A stretch of 64,000 bases of DNA, taken from NCBI RefSeq assembly GCF_032854445.1, contig NC_088295.1, forward strand, positions 15,177,385 to 15,241,384. Reading direction: 5' to 3'. This document shows positions 22,161 through 34,523 of the stretch, in pieces. The position numbers and the translations under genes are program-made. The stretch is from Liolophura sinensis (lineage: Eukaryota; Mollusca; Polyplacophora; Chitonida; Chitonidae). Within the stretch, counting starts at the first letter, position 1. Every line of letters starts with the position of its first letter. The notes beneath the pieces are model-generated. The model did not search any database, was not told the origin of the DNA, and worked only from the letters and a program-made list of their open reading frames with translations.

Positions 22161-22540
22161 GATATGGTCACGGAGGAATGAATTTATTTTGTTAATAATG
22201 AACACATGGTTGAATAGGGATATGCCGGGAGTAGGGTAGCGCACCTGCTGTATAAGTTAATTACGAAACAGTGTACATATTTAGTGTATTTATATATAGT
22301 GTATATATTTGCACGAGTGCTTCAGGATATAATGGGTTGGGTGTTTGTTTACTTCCGCGTTTAACATTAATTTCTCCACGGTTATCACTTATAGCTAGGA
22401 CAGGGCGGACCTATACAGGTCATGCTAATGACGACTGCGTAATTGATACCACGCCAGGCCCAGTCATTACGGAAAATGCTTGTGGATGTCAATCCAACAT
22501 AGGTATTCCCATGCACTACCTTCCTTTTCTCTGCACTAGC

Positions 22541-22805
22541 AGCTGGGCAAAAAAACTTGGAACTGCCCAGTCCTGTCAGTTTGAAACAAGGAAACGTGAT
22601 TGTTTGGCCCAGTGTCAGAATAATGTGACTGGATGTGGTGTCATGTCCGGTGTCTTCGGCATGATGCTTTAGTGGCGGAAGCACTTTGGCGGCATGGATT
22701 CGCCCTGCCTCAACAAGACAATATATGTGCACATACCTAATGATGACTCATATGAGTGAAAAATTTCTTTAGAACGACGTTAAACCCCAAGCATTCATTT
22801 ATGTA
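22541..22805 (+). repeat. SINE family B, 5'-truncated copy with complete tail
   Basis: Matches 19975-20200 block by block, then continues into the family tail GTGAAAAATTTCTTTAGAAC, GACGTTAAACCCCAAGCATT and ends CATTTATG. It has no tRNA-like head. Confidence 0.8.
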
Positions 22806-22809
22806 TATA

Positions 22810-25800
22810 GGAGGGCAGTCGGGTTTGCAGATGGATGGATCTGGAGTGCCTGTAAATCACAGACAAGGACCTGACCAGCATTGTGACTTAAAATTAGCAT
22901 CCACATGGTATAATAAGAGACAGGCCAGCCAGCAGAGCCATTACAACTCACATTTTAAACGTCAGCATTGCAAGCATGCAACATTATGTCAATAATACTG
23001 AAAATACTCTCACTGTCAACAGTATAATGTAGCCACCCATATATAAACTTCCACACAATAATCCTGGTATATGAAATCTTTGATGTTTTTAATATATTAC
23101 AGATGTCCATTTGTGATAATGGAGATATCAAGCAAATATGACTACATATGACTATTATATATGTACATGACTTGGCAAAGCTTCTCAAGCTGTTTTCACA
23201 ATGAATTACATATGTGGGTGGTGAGAGAGGAAATGGTCGGGAGTCTGTTATCCCTCTGTTCCAGCAGAGATATACTACACTATGCATCACTTATGAGCAG
23301 CACACTGCAGCCTTGACATGGTCATACGGAATAACCTCCTCAACATGCTGAGTAAGCTGTCCCTCTAAATACAGTAGTGATAAAGTAATGGTAATCAGGA
23401 TTTTCATTCAAGTACACACATCTAACTCATAACTACGTCATTAGCTATTTACAGCAGTTGTGAATACCATCCCAGATGGGAGAAAACTTGGACCAAGTGT
23501 GCATAGTGCGAGTGGGTGAAATGCGTAGGCTCATCTTTACATAGCAAATCGGCTCCATCCTTCCTAGTGAGTAAAGGACATCTGAAAATTAAAAGGTTAT
23601 GTCACTTAAATCTCTCAGAAACGTATGTACACCAGAAAAGTACTTCTGATTAACACTGCTTACATGTATTAAAAAAAATAGATTCATTAGAAATGTTAAA
23701 ATATTACTTAAAGTACATTTACACAAGCGATGTGCAACTAAAAAAAAGGAATCCACAGAAATACACCTAACAATATGACAAAGTTTTAGACTAGTAACTC
23801 ACAGACATCATTAATCACTTAGTTGTACAAACTATATTACAGATCATAAAACCAAAACAATCTACACACAAGAAAAACAAACATAGCTTTATACTGATGG
23901 TAATATTACTGTTAGATGAACTACATATGAAACTCTATCGAGTAGTTTGAAAGGATCACAGCAGTAATCCTGTACATTAGCACAGCATGTGGGAATAAAT
24001 TCGATGTAGCATATCAGGCGTCATGTTGTCATACATATCTATTATCATGTATATTTATCACAAGTGAATAATTACACTTATTCACCAGGAAACCTTTGAA
24101 ATATCTTTCTACTGCAGTAGAAATTCTGAAAGTTGTTGTAAAGCACATAAATATATCATTCTACACTAACATTTCTTTACAATATCAAAATTAAAGCTCT
24201 ATCAAATGCACAAGAGTTATTGGCCACATAAATGTATATGGCTTATACAAAAGCTTAGTATATAAATACATCTGGACTAGTTCATCAATACAAGTCACAG
24301 ATTATCCAATCTATACCAGGCTTTAATAATCCAGTCAGGATGTACTAAATCACTGCATGGTAATTTGGGACTTGGTTGGAAAATCTGCCCTTAAAACTGT
24401 AGCAGGCAAGTTACCAAGAAGCAGAGTTCAAATTATATCAAATTTTGATACAAATGTTTTAACAGACTAGTATATGGATAGTCCTGCAATTTTTTTTAAA
24501 AACTGGAATATGAATTGCATGTTTATTACTTAAGTATACAGGTTTCACAACATGGAAAACTGATGATGACATTTCCTTGGGATTTGGAAAGACAAGCAGA
24601 TCACTCAGTATTTGTTTATTTATTTATTTGATTGGTGTTTTACGCCATACTCAAGAATATTTCACTTATACAACGGCGGCCAACATTTGGGTGGGTGGAA
24701 ACCGGGCAGAGCCCGGGGGAAACCCGTGACCATCCCCAGGTTGCTGACAGACCTACCCACGTACAGCCAGACAGGACCCCAGCATGAGCTGGACTTGAAC
24801 TCACAGCGACCGCATTGATGAGAGGCTCCTAGGTCATTACGCTGGGCTGGCGCGCTAACCAACTGAGCCACGGAGGCTCCCACTCAGTATTTGAGTTTCA
24901 TTTGTAATACTACAGTCCTTTTAAACCTCTGGACTCTATATGAATATATAAAAGGCAACAAAAATAGCACTAAGTACAGCGGTTCATGTAGTCGTGAGAA
25001 AATGTTCGTCTCCAGCAGTCCACATTAAGACATGCTGGACTGCACAAATCCTGCATGAATTAACATGGCTTCTAAAATTCTAATTTAACTTGCTCTGCCA
25101 GAAGCGACTTCAAAACCTCAAGAAAAAATACAAAAAAGGGATTTACCAGAACATAAATCAATTTCACAAATGACACATATTTAGAAAACCTGCAGTAGAT
25201 TGGGTAAAAGAAAACTGTTCATAAATTTATATTCTAAATGTGTGTATATGGGAGCATTTGAAGATAAAGAGATCACGGGTGGTTAATATTACCCCAACAG
25301 GTCGAGTGTGTGAGCTTTACTGTTGCCAGAACAAAGTTTGGCTGTACTTATTATGATCTACAAGAACACTAGTCCTGCAGTGTTAATACCAATAACTTAT
25401 TTTATATCATAATAAACTAAGAAAAGAGGTAGAAGATCAACAATATTATACCATAACACTTGTGTGTTCTGACAACTTAAAGAACTTTGGTATGTGCAAA
25501 TCAAAAGTTTGTTTTGTTATGTGTCATATATGGTTGAGAGATCTGAGAAATAAATTACGTACTAAAATGAAGATTATAAGTTTGTGTGCATGTGCGACAG
25601 TAACATAACGGGTGAACCTACCACCAAAACTGCACGAGACTTCTTTCAAATTAGAGTACAAAAGTTGGGGTGCGGTGAGCTTCCTTGTCAAAGCCATGAT
25701 CTTGACTGTTGATCTGCTTTAACTACATGTACACCAGTACCCATGACAACTGATACACACAGATCCAACACATAACACAGAACTGCATGTGGAAATTATA

Positions 25801-26458
25801 ATTGTTTCAAAACAAAATGTTTTAGTTCCTTGTGAATTGTGGGCAGAAAAACTTAAATAACAATTTGATGACCAACAATTATGTCTGTTGTAAAAATAAA
25901 TTCTAATGCAATTCTTTAGACTAGAAATTCTCAAGTTATAGAATTGTGGAGAATTTGATGCAGTATAAAATACAACCTGTACTTAGGAAAACCAGAGAAA
26001 GCTTCCAACATTACCTTGACGAGTGTGACAGTGAGCATGTGGCATGCTGGTTAGCCCAACTTTCTCAGCTAAGACCTATGGATCACGTTGTCCTAACAAC
26101 ATTCCTACACACATTGCTCTGTTTAACAAAGCAAAGTAGCTTCTCTCTGGTCTACATCTAATAACACTGATATGATCACAGCAAATGGGTTTGACGACTA
26201 ATTATTTCACAATATGTTTATACCTCTGTGATCTGATTACACAACAAATGACACAGTAAATCACTCTAAACTTCAGAGGGAGGTGAGATGTAAATGAGCC
26301 GGGGGTCCTTGCTGGTCCCGGCGGCTGGTCAGATGGTTTCCTGGACACATGATGTCTGTATAGTTCAGCCCCCACCTGCCTCCAGCAGTTTCAATATAGC
26401 AAATCAACAGGGACTTGGTCCCTTGTGTCCTGTCACTTATTAAAAACACTGACTGAAT
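22810..26458. other. probable MOB1 3' UTR and intergenic DNA
   Basis: AT-rich, without a recognisable protein. The MOB1 3' UTR must run leftward from 26458. Candidate AATAAA hexamers in the MOB1 sense direction are at about 24524 and in the tail of the SINE at 24615-24880, so a long 3' UTR is possible but not shown. Apart from that SINE no repeat was recognised. Confidence 0.4.
24615..24880 (-). repeat. SINE family A, full length with 13 bp target duplication
   Basis: Read on the - strand: tRNA-like head GAGCCTCCGTGGCTCAGTTG then GTTAGCGCGC. The B-box region is GAGTTCAAGTCCAGC. The body includes CCCGGGCTCTGCCCGGTTTC. The tail GAATATTCTTGAGTATGGCG is followed by ATAAATAAATAAA. It is flanked by a perfect direct repeat CACTCAGTATTTG (24602-24614 and 24881-24893), so the insertion is recent. 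Confidence 0.95.
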
Positions 26459-29400
26459 CTATCGATCTTTGCTAGTCAGTTTATCTATGAGTTCCTGCAG
26501 TGGGGCCAACTCTCGTCGGTCAATGAGATTAAATTCCTGCACGAAAAATATGAAATGTTTGAAAGATGTATTGAGATGGGCCTCTTCACTCAACTGCACC
26601 ACTTCTCGAAAATGCTGATGATAAATATGTGCATACACTCGGAACAGTCGCTTCAGGATAGTTTTGGCAATGGACTGGAAGTTCTTTGGAAAAGGGACAC
26701 CTGGAAGAAAATAATTACAGTAGTAGCAATACATGATAAATTTTGCAAAAGTCTAGACGGTCTTCCAAAGCTACTTTTCCTTTACAACATCAAGACAATT
26801 ATTGGTACAAAATATCTGTGCAAATCCACATTGCGCTTGCTATTATTCCAACAACATACCAGTTCTCCAGTCTCAAAAATCACAAAACATGTGTATATAA
26901 TATGCACTGACTCAGTATGCTTACTTAAAAGCATTAGCTCAGACGGTTTTTCTGTTGTATAAAGGAAAAGATCTTTAATCACTGGAAACTACATGTATGT
27001 GTTAAGGCATAGATGTGCATTTTTTTCTTTGCAATCAAAGCATCTAACCTATCTTGGAAGGAAATAATGTTTCATCATCCAACTGGTCCTGCACCCAGGT
27101 CATGAGGTAATCTATGTACTTGGGGGCTGAGCACTTAATGGGTTTCTTGACCGTCTGGCCATCTGCCCAGTGGTACTCATACTTGGGACCAGCAGACATA
27201 ACTGGACAACTCTCCTCCGTACAGAACTCTGTTATTGTCCCATACAACATGTTTATCTGGTTGAAAAAGTCCACCGCTGAAACAAACCAGAATGAAACGG
27301 GTCGAGATGATGAATGATCAACCATTAACCCATCGGTCTCACCTTCACAACAGACTCATCAAAACATACACACCATTTCACAATTACGGATAAGGTCTAC
27401 CAGGCTTTTAAGGCTAATAAAACCTTAATGGATGGACTGACTTCTGCAACTGTGATCCTTAATGGAATTAGGGCTAAAACACAAAACTGTACGGAACAAG
27501 TGCTCTACACAACATTTGTAAATTAAAACAGGAAACTCTAAACTGGATGTTACACAACAACACACGGTGTGAGAAATTATTTACTTGTTGTTTACCAATG
27601 TGCTCAAGGACTTTTCAGTTTGGAAACCAATTTGCCTGTTGTAATGCCACGAAGGAGCACTCAACACCACTCATCACTGATTTAGAGCTACAAATGACGT
27701 CCTACTTTCAAATACGCATGACCTCATTCCAGCGTCTGATTCATCGTCTCGTAAGGAATACTATCGTTTTATATATCATCACATCAGGCCAATTATATGG
27801 AAACTGCTGAGAATTTTGTTTTTGAGGACTCTTCACTTATGGAGGTTAAATAATGTTATTCATCATAAATTTTTTTTTTGAATTGTGGTCCTAGCTATAT
27901 TTCATAGGGTAACCGTCACATCATTTTAACATTTCCGCCTGGTTTCTCTTGGCACTGAAGTAGCACTTTAACTACTGTCACTACAGATACAGAAGACATA
28001 CTGTTAACTGCAACCCATTCATTGAGGTCCTCTCCCTCTGGTAACATAACTGCCAAACGTAGGTTCCCACTACCCAAAGTCACTGCAGCATGTTTCATCA
28101 AGTCATACTGGTGGGTTCCTTCTGGAATATTCTTTTTAGGTTTGAATGTCTTATTGCTTCGACTCCCACTGAAAGACAAAAGAAGAAAAAAATTCATACA
28201 TCAACAATAAAACAGCTTAGCTATCAGGTACAGCAATGCATCCATGACTTTGGATTTGAAGAATTGATCATGGCATATGCAAAAATTAGGTATTAGCAAT
28301 AAACAAAATCCCCGCTTCGCAAAGTTTAAACCTACTATAACTGACCTAAATGCCAAATCCAAACAAGCAAGAGCTAGATTTTAGACTACAAGCTCATTAG
28401 TCAGGTGGTATTCTTGTAGTTCAGGAGGGCAAGCAAAGGCCTCTTACTGCAAGAATACAAACTATTCAAAACCACAATTCCATACAACTGCGCCTGAGTT
28501 TACATTTCACTTTTTTTTTCTTAAAATAGGATATTAAATAGCAAGTGGGGCAATAATTATGCCAGTAATTTATCATATAGGTTTATTTCCTAATCAAGCT
28601 ATGAATATTTAATACATATGTGATCATGCAAGTAAATATAATGAAAATGTGTGGAAGAACTTTACTTTTGAGACTCTTTCAATTGCAAGTAATAAAGTAG
28701 GCTACAGCAATTTATGTGTATGTAAATGCATAGGCTTCTATGTCTAGCACCCTGTATAAAATTAACCTCTTGCCTAAAACCTTTACAGATTCCTTTCATT
28801 TATGTATGTATACTCATAGCTGACTGACAAAAATATTTATTTTCAGCGAAGTGAACACAGTTGGATCAATACAGTCATGCAGTCAAATGGACATTTGGTA
28901 TTTATGTGTCATACAAGTAAATATCATTATCACAAGCCACACCATTGCAGACAATAAAACAAGGCCTACAAATCCGAATAAATGTAATCAAACATAATAT
29001 AAATAATTCATTTTCAAAAAATGAACATGATTTGCCCACATGAGCCCACTGCCAAAGGAATCGTATTGTGCAGCTTACATGTGGAACTACATACATGTAC
29101 ATAATTAGTAAGGGGAAAAGAAACCACGTAAAACTTTACATCACTGATATCTCAATAGTCCTTATTCCCTGAACCAATCCATGGTTTTATCAGGACAAAC
29201 ACAATACAAGCATATATCACTAACATAAGCAGGCTGTACCAGTATGAGAAAGAGGTTCAGTCAACTGACTTGAGAATCAAGCCTTGCTCACATTTGGTAC
29301 CTTGCCCATGAAGAAGGTGACTCATATTGCAGGTTTATTATAGATCAAGACTGAATAGAACCTGGCAGACATCAACAAAGCCTATTCAAGTCTTCGTCAA

Positions 29401-31431
29401 TAAATAACAAATTCTCACCTATAAATTGTGTCTTGTGCAGGCTATCCACTGGCATACACACAGTATGAAAAGGACTCATACACATGCATTTGTTCACAGC
29501 TTGTACACATGAAACTCTTGTATCTCTAGATGTGTAATGATCAGGGTGTGATTGTAGAAAAGTGTAGTCCTACCTTTGAGATACACAACAGATGAGTGAA
29601 TAGTACTGTATATCTCTAAGTATTTTGCAACTACAATTCAATATACCATATTGAACTGGCTTGTTGAATTTTATTCATAAAAAAACTGTCAATTCATTTT
29701 TTTTTTAGCGTTGGAACTGGTGAGGGTTTATAAATCTAGAGTAAAACTTTCTGTACCAAATGTACATTAAAAGCTATATACTGTCTTGACCAGTCTACAT
29801 CCCATCATTTAGTATGGAAAATGTAACCGAAAATAGCATGTACAACACATAAGCCAAAAAAAAATGTTGGCAATTACATGGCTCTACTAAGCATCTACAA
29901 AGTATGTCTCACACACCCACTGTGACAGGGGTGGTTTTAAAATGCATTAAAATACTAATACGATAAAGCAGCAGGCTGGTGCTGTACTTTAAATCTGTCA
30001 AACTATAACCTGTGGCAATGGCTATAATGCCATCTAATTGGGCGACCCATATTTCCACACCAACAGTGTGATTGGATTATTGATTGTACTATTAAAACTC
30101 AACAGTTAATTTCAACCAGTTCTCAGGCTCCAGGTCTGACTTTAGCCTCAATCCAGTCTTCTGTCATCATGTTTCCATATCTCTACAATGTTTTGATAAA
30201 CAAAAGCTACTCTGAAACTGTCAGCTGGGCCTATCTCTGGATACACTCCTATGTATGGGATGTGTGGAGAGTAGAACATGTAACAGTGCCATTCACACTA
30301 GTCATGGTACAGGGAGCAAGGGCCACAAATGTGTCAGGTTTACTTTTACCGCTGTTCACACATGCATTAAAACTTCTCTGGCATAAAGTCACGTTCAAGG
30401 AGTGATGCCCTATAGCACAAACCTTGGGTTATCTCCTCGGATGAAAAACGTCACGGCAATAACACCAGTTCATGTAAAAAAAATCACATCTTTTGAAACT
30501 ACAAGAGGAAGTTCATGAGCTTGTCACCATTACACTGTTAAAATGACAATAACCTTGAGGTCAAAACCTTTGTCAGCCTGTGGAAAATGTAAATACATGC
30601 AGATATTTAGCAAAGAGTCAAGGGGCTTCGCTGTCTCCCTTGAATGAGCTTTTCATTGCCCACATCGATCACGACCTATCCAGATGGCAGCTGCAACAGG
30701 GTCAATTGGTCCTGCCTAAGAACAAGATAGTTAATTTGGACGAACATTTCTCTGACCATAATTAATAATAAGAAAGTTTTTATGCGCATGTGACCAGTGA
30801 GCGGTACATTTTTTTAACTGCAACTTCAAGAGATTTGTGTTTGTTCCTCTCCCATCTCTTTCGATCAATTAGTTGTCTTGATTAATAGATACCCCACTTC
30901 AAAACTATGCCATTAAATGAGCACTTACCACTGCTGCAAAAAAAGCCTCTGATTTACATATCAGGCACTCTCTGTTCAACAAATTCAACAATGTCACCAT
31001 CATTTGAAACATGACACTGACAGTCTCAATCAGTTATTTAGTGTTCCTCATAATATTGTATCACTGAGGCTGTACAGCCTTAAATACTGTCACCGGGTAT
31101 GATGACAGAGCGAGCTGGCTTGGTAATTCTTCTTCAGTATTCAACGCACGGTACATGTACAAGTACTGATGTATGCCTAAAATTTGTGACAGTGATAGGA
31201 ATTAGGAATCACTGTACTGTGCGTCAAATTTATGCCTATTTGTGGTTCACTATACAAACTCCGTAACCAGTGGTATTCAATGCTCCCTCGTATTCAATCA
31301 GACAAAGGGGTCAACTTAATTTAAACACTCACCAATTCGCTAAATGTCAATGAACCGCTTTTGTTTACAAAAATGAGAACAGTGCAATACCACCATATAG
31401 TATATACGTATACTTACAACAGAAAACTCAT
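26459..31431 (-). CDS. MOB1: MOB kinase activator 1 (MOB1)
   Basis: Hippo/mitotic-exit co-activator that binds and activates NDR/LATS kinases. Exons on the - strand: 31431-31418 (MSFLF, 14 bases), 28168-28002, 27276-27049 and 26700-26459. GT-AG junctions and phases join into exactly 216 codons plus stop, the same length as vertebrate MOB1A/B. Identity to human is very high throughout: SRSNKTFKPKKNIPEG, the zinc-site cysteines in EFCTEESCPVMSAGP, WADGQTVKKPIKCSAPKYID, the zinc-site histidines in VYAHIYHQHF, and the end ELIDKLTSKDR. The tiny first exon was found by its phase and the conserved MSFLF: it reads ATGAGTTTTCTGTT followed by donor GTAAGT. The gene is head to head with hnRNP H/F. Confidence 0.98.
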
Positions 31432-31589
31432 CCTCGGTTGTAAACACTCTTCTACCTTTGTAATATACCAAGTAGTTAATGTCCAGAGTATATATAATGA
31501 GGCTGATACCGCTCCTGTACACTTTATATCACTCGGTTTCGTAGGATGACACCAGATTGAAAATTTGTAACGGGAAATCTGTGTCACTT

Positions 31590-31830
31590 CCCAAAATGGC
31601 GGTCTTGTCTGTCATATTTTGTTTACCCGGAAATCAATTCATTCCGGAAAATAAGCAGTTTTTCGTACCCGAGTGATTGCCCATAGTCGATTTATTTATC
31701 TCATTCTATCAACATATCAAAGACTGATTAAATATTACTTCTGCGGATCACCTAACTGAAAATTATCGCATGTTTCCGGCCATTCTCTTCGTTATTCGTC
31801 GCCATTTTGGTCGAGGGTGAGAAAGGAAAG
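31590..31830. promoter_or_regulatory. bidirectional promoter between MOB1 and hnRNP H/F
   Basis: About 200 bases separate the two divergent transcription starts. AAAATGGCGG at 31593-31602 reads CCGCCATTTT in the MOB1 direction. A second copy at 31799-31810, CGCCATTTTGG, reads in the hnRNP direction. Both are YY1-type motifs, each placed sense-wise near its own gene's inferred start. A 5' UTR exon for hnRNP H/F is inferred to end at 31830 (GGAAAG followed by GTGAGG). Confidence 0.55.
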
Positions 31831-32214
31831 GTGAGGTTAAGACATTATTCGCGTTATTTGCTACATTTTATCGCCCAACTTGCCTCATCTTCTATGTGTA
31901 CGGCGAGTTTTTGCGAAATGCTTTATATACCTGTAAATATCATGTGTTACATTATCGTGTAGATTAGCAGAAGAAGTCAAATACTGTTGTTGATAGGTTG
32001 TTGTTGTAACGTAAACTAATGCCCTGAACATGCCAGTCGGATCAGTGTTGCAGTTTATCTCAGATTGATAAAGAAAAGTGTGGTATACAGTTGACAAAAT
32101 CGCCAAACCTGAATTGTGGTTAATAATTGAGACTTAGTTGAGACTAATGTGTGGAATGCATCTTGTTCCTAACTCCCTTCTAAGCGTTACCATTTTTTTT
32201 TAGTCAGATAATAT

Positions 32215-32812
32215 CCCCAGGTGGCAACTTCATCTCCTCTCTATATAGAGCCACATGGGGAACCAGTGATAAACTGTACACCAATTCACGCCTTGTTCAA
32301 TAAGTGCTTTCTGAACAATGGCTACAGTCCAAAAGTAGAGTTAACTTTGGCTCCCACCTCTCAGCTGACCCGCACATGCAACATCTCGCATATATTCTGC
32401 TTGGTAAGGTCACACGAAACCCAAATTCCTCACACAATCATCGCTAAAGTAGCAGCCATTTTGCCTTCGCCACAGTTATGGATCCAAGATGTTGTTCCAA
32501 GATGGCGCATACAACCTAAACTTGAAAAGAAGAGCCTAATGGCCACCTTGTATAGAAATGGTCTGCCATGTCATTAATACAGGGCTGGTATGCCATTACC
32601 TAATGGAAAATACCTGGGATGTTGCGTGTGCGGGTGAGCTGAGAGGTAAGAGCCAAAGTTGACACCACTTTTGGACTGCAGCCATTGTTTAGAAATGACT
32701 TACTGGGCATGGCGTGAATCAGTGTATGGTTTACCATTGGTTCCTTCTGTGGCAACGATACTCTGCCAGCCAGATACAAAGAGAGGAGTTGAAGTAGCCA
32801 CCTGTGGCTAGC
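32215..32812. mobile_element. long imperfect inverted repeat (fold-back element)
   Basis: The left arm (about 32215-32390) and the complement of the right arm (about 32618-32812) share GGTGGCAACTTCATCTCCTC, CCAATTCACGCC, GAACAATGGCTACAGTCCAA, and ACTTTGGCTC then CCACCTCTCAGCTGACCCGC, with roughly 15-20% divergence. The spacer is about 230 bases. Mirror-image open frames (32221-32577 + and 32600-32851 -) are a by-product of the symmetry. It lies in the 5' UTR intron of hnRNP H/F. Confidence 0.75.
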
Positions 32813-34523
32813 CTCATAACACGGCCTGCACAGGACCTCCACTGTCAACACACACTGTTCACAGTTTCCAGAATTTGGGCTCTGGGCTCTGTTCTCTAAG
32901 ACCGATCGAAAGCTAGAGACTACGTGATCTTGTTAGTAACAGACAGCATGGGGGAAGAAAACGGTGCTCGCAACGTTATTGCATAGGAAAATGCCTATTT
33001 TTGAATCGCTGTCAGCGATCTTGCATTCGTTGGATTTGTATAATTTTCAGCTTTCCAGATAATCTGAGTATTTCTACAGAGCTTTTGTGATGTTATTTTC
33101 TACAAATAGGCCTTCCTGGTCCCTAGCGAAGAGGCATAAAGTGACCTTTTCCTCGATGCTTGAACATTGGGTGGCCATTTTGTTTTAGAAACGAAAGGGT
33201 GGTCACGTGACCTCCAACGTTTGACTCGTCTTACAAAATAACCTAGACGTCTTTTACAAAAAAGTTAAGAGAAATTTGACTTTCAGAGTGTTCTGAAAGT
33301 GGCCCAAGAAACTGTCATAAGTGAAAGCTTAACATATTCTGATTATGTTTGCAGAAAGAATTTGTTACCTAAAAGGTATATTTTTCCATGTTTCTGGTAA
33401 ATTCTTATTTCATGCCTATCTCACCTGGGTTAAATTTGCTTTGTTTTCACCACCACTACTTGAGTCACACGTAAAAAGAGTTTGCTGATGATTAGGCTTA
33501 GAGCTTCTATGACATCAGTGGACTGTGAACAATTCAAATATTTGTTCGCGTACTAGTACTTTGAGAAATATTTTCTTATTTGGTATCATAGCGCAGCTCC
33601 TCTGAGCCAATCATCAGCACACTGTTTAGTCACGTGACTTGAGGGGGACTCGGAGGTAAAAACAAAACAGAATTTAACCCAGGTAATACAGCCCTTGAAT
33701 AAGATTTTAGCATGAAGAATGAAAAATATAGCTTTTAGGTAGGACATTTTTCTGGAAAAGTAAGCAGAATGTGCCTAACCCTCAAATACAATTGTTTCAT
33801 TGTTCTATAGTTCTTTAAACTTTAGAAATGAGTAAAAATCAGCATTTCGCTCATTTAATGGCATGTTTTTTTATCACCCGCTGGTCCTTGCAAGGCACCT
33901 GGATGCTGAAAGCTATGAATAAGCAAATTGTACCTCTAGCTGGTGAAATCCACACAGTGACATCTAAATGAACCAAAAGCTATAACCTATCCACCAAAAC
34001 CTAACTGCATTTATCAATTTGTGTAATCCATGTTGGTTCACCTGAACTGTTATGTTACGCAGGATGAAATTTGTTGAACTCGTTTCGAGGTTATGCAAAG
34101 TATGTACATTTTGAGGCCTACTACATTTGCAGCAGTTAACGTCCGAAAACTTCTGTGAGAGTACCAATAAAGTCAGTGCTTAACAGTGTTGTCATCCTGT
34201 TCATTTGATGTTAATCAGGCTAAATCTTTGCATTACCCTAATTCTTCCACCTTTTCAGCCATCATTCGGACCAATATTGTGAAACATTCTGAGAGAACTT
34301 CAGAGTGTAGAAAAAAATTACATTATCCCTCATTACCAATCTTGTGATATTTATGTTTATCAATACTTTCTTAGTTTGTGGTTTGTCTTCCATTCCGAAA
34401 GTAAAGCAAAGTAATTTCAGTAATAATTAGTACTATTAATAAACTTGATTTTGTTTCTTCAGGATTTCTGTAGAACTTTGATGCACACAGTATTCAAACC
34501 CTGAGCATTGGTGAGCACCCAAG

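Noticed and set aside
22271-22672. 133-codon frame with several cysteines
   Set aside because: Its second half is the family B SINE body, and the same region is in other frames in other copies.
32221-32851. Two similar open frames on opposite strands
   Set aside because: They are the arms of an inverted repeat; the similarity is due to symmetry.
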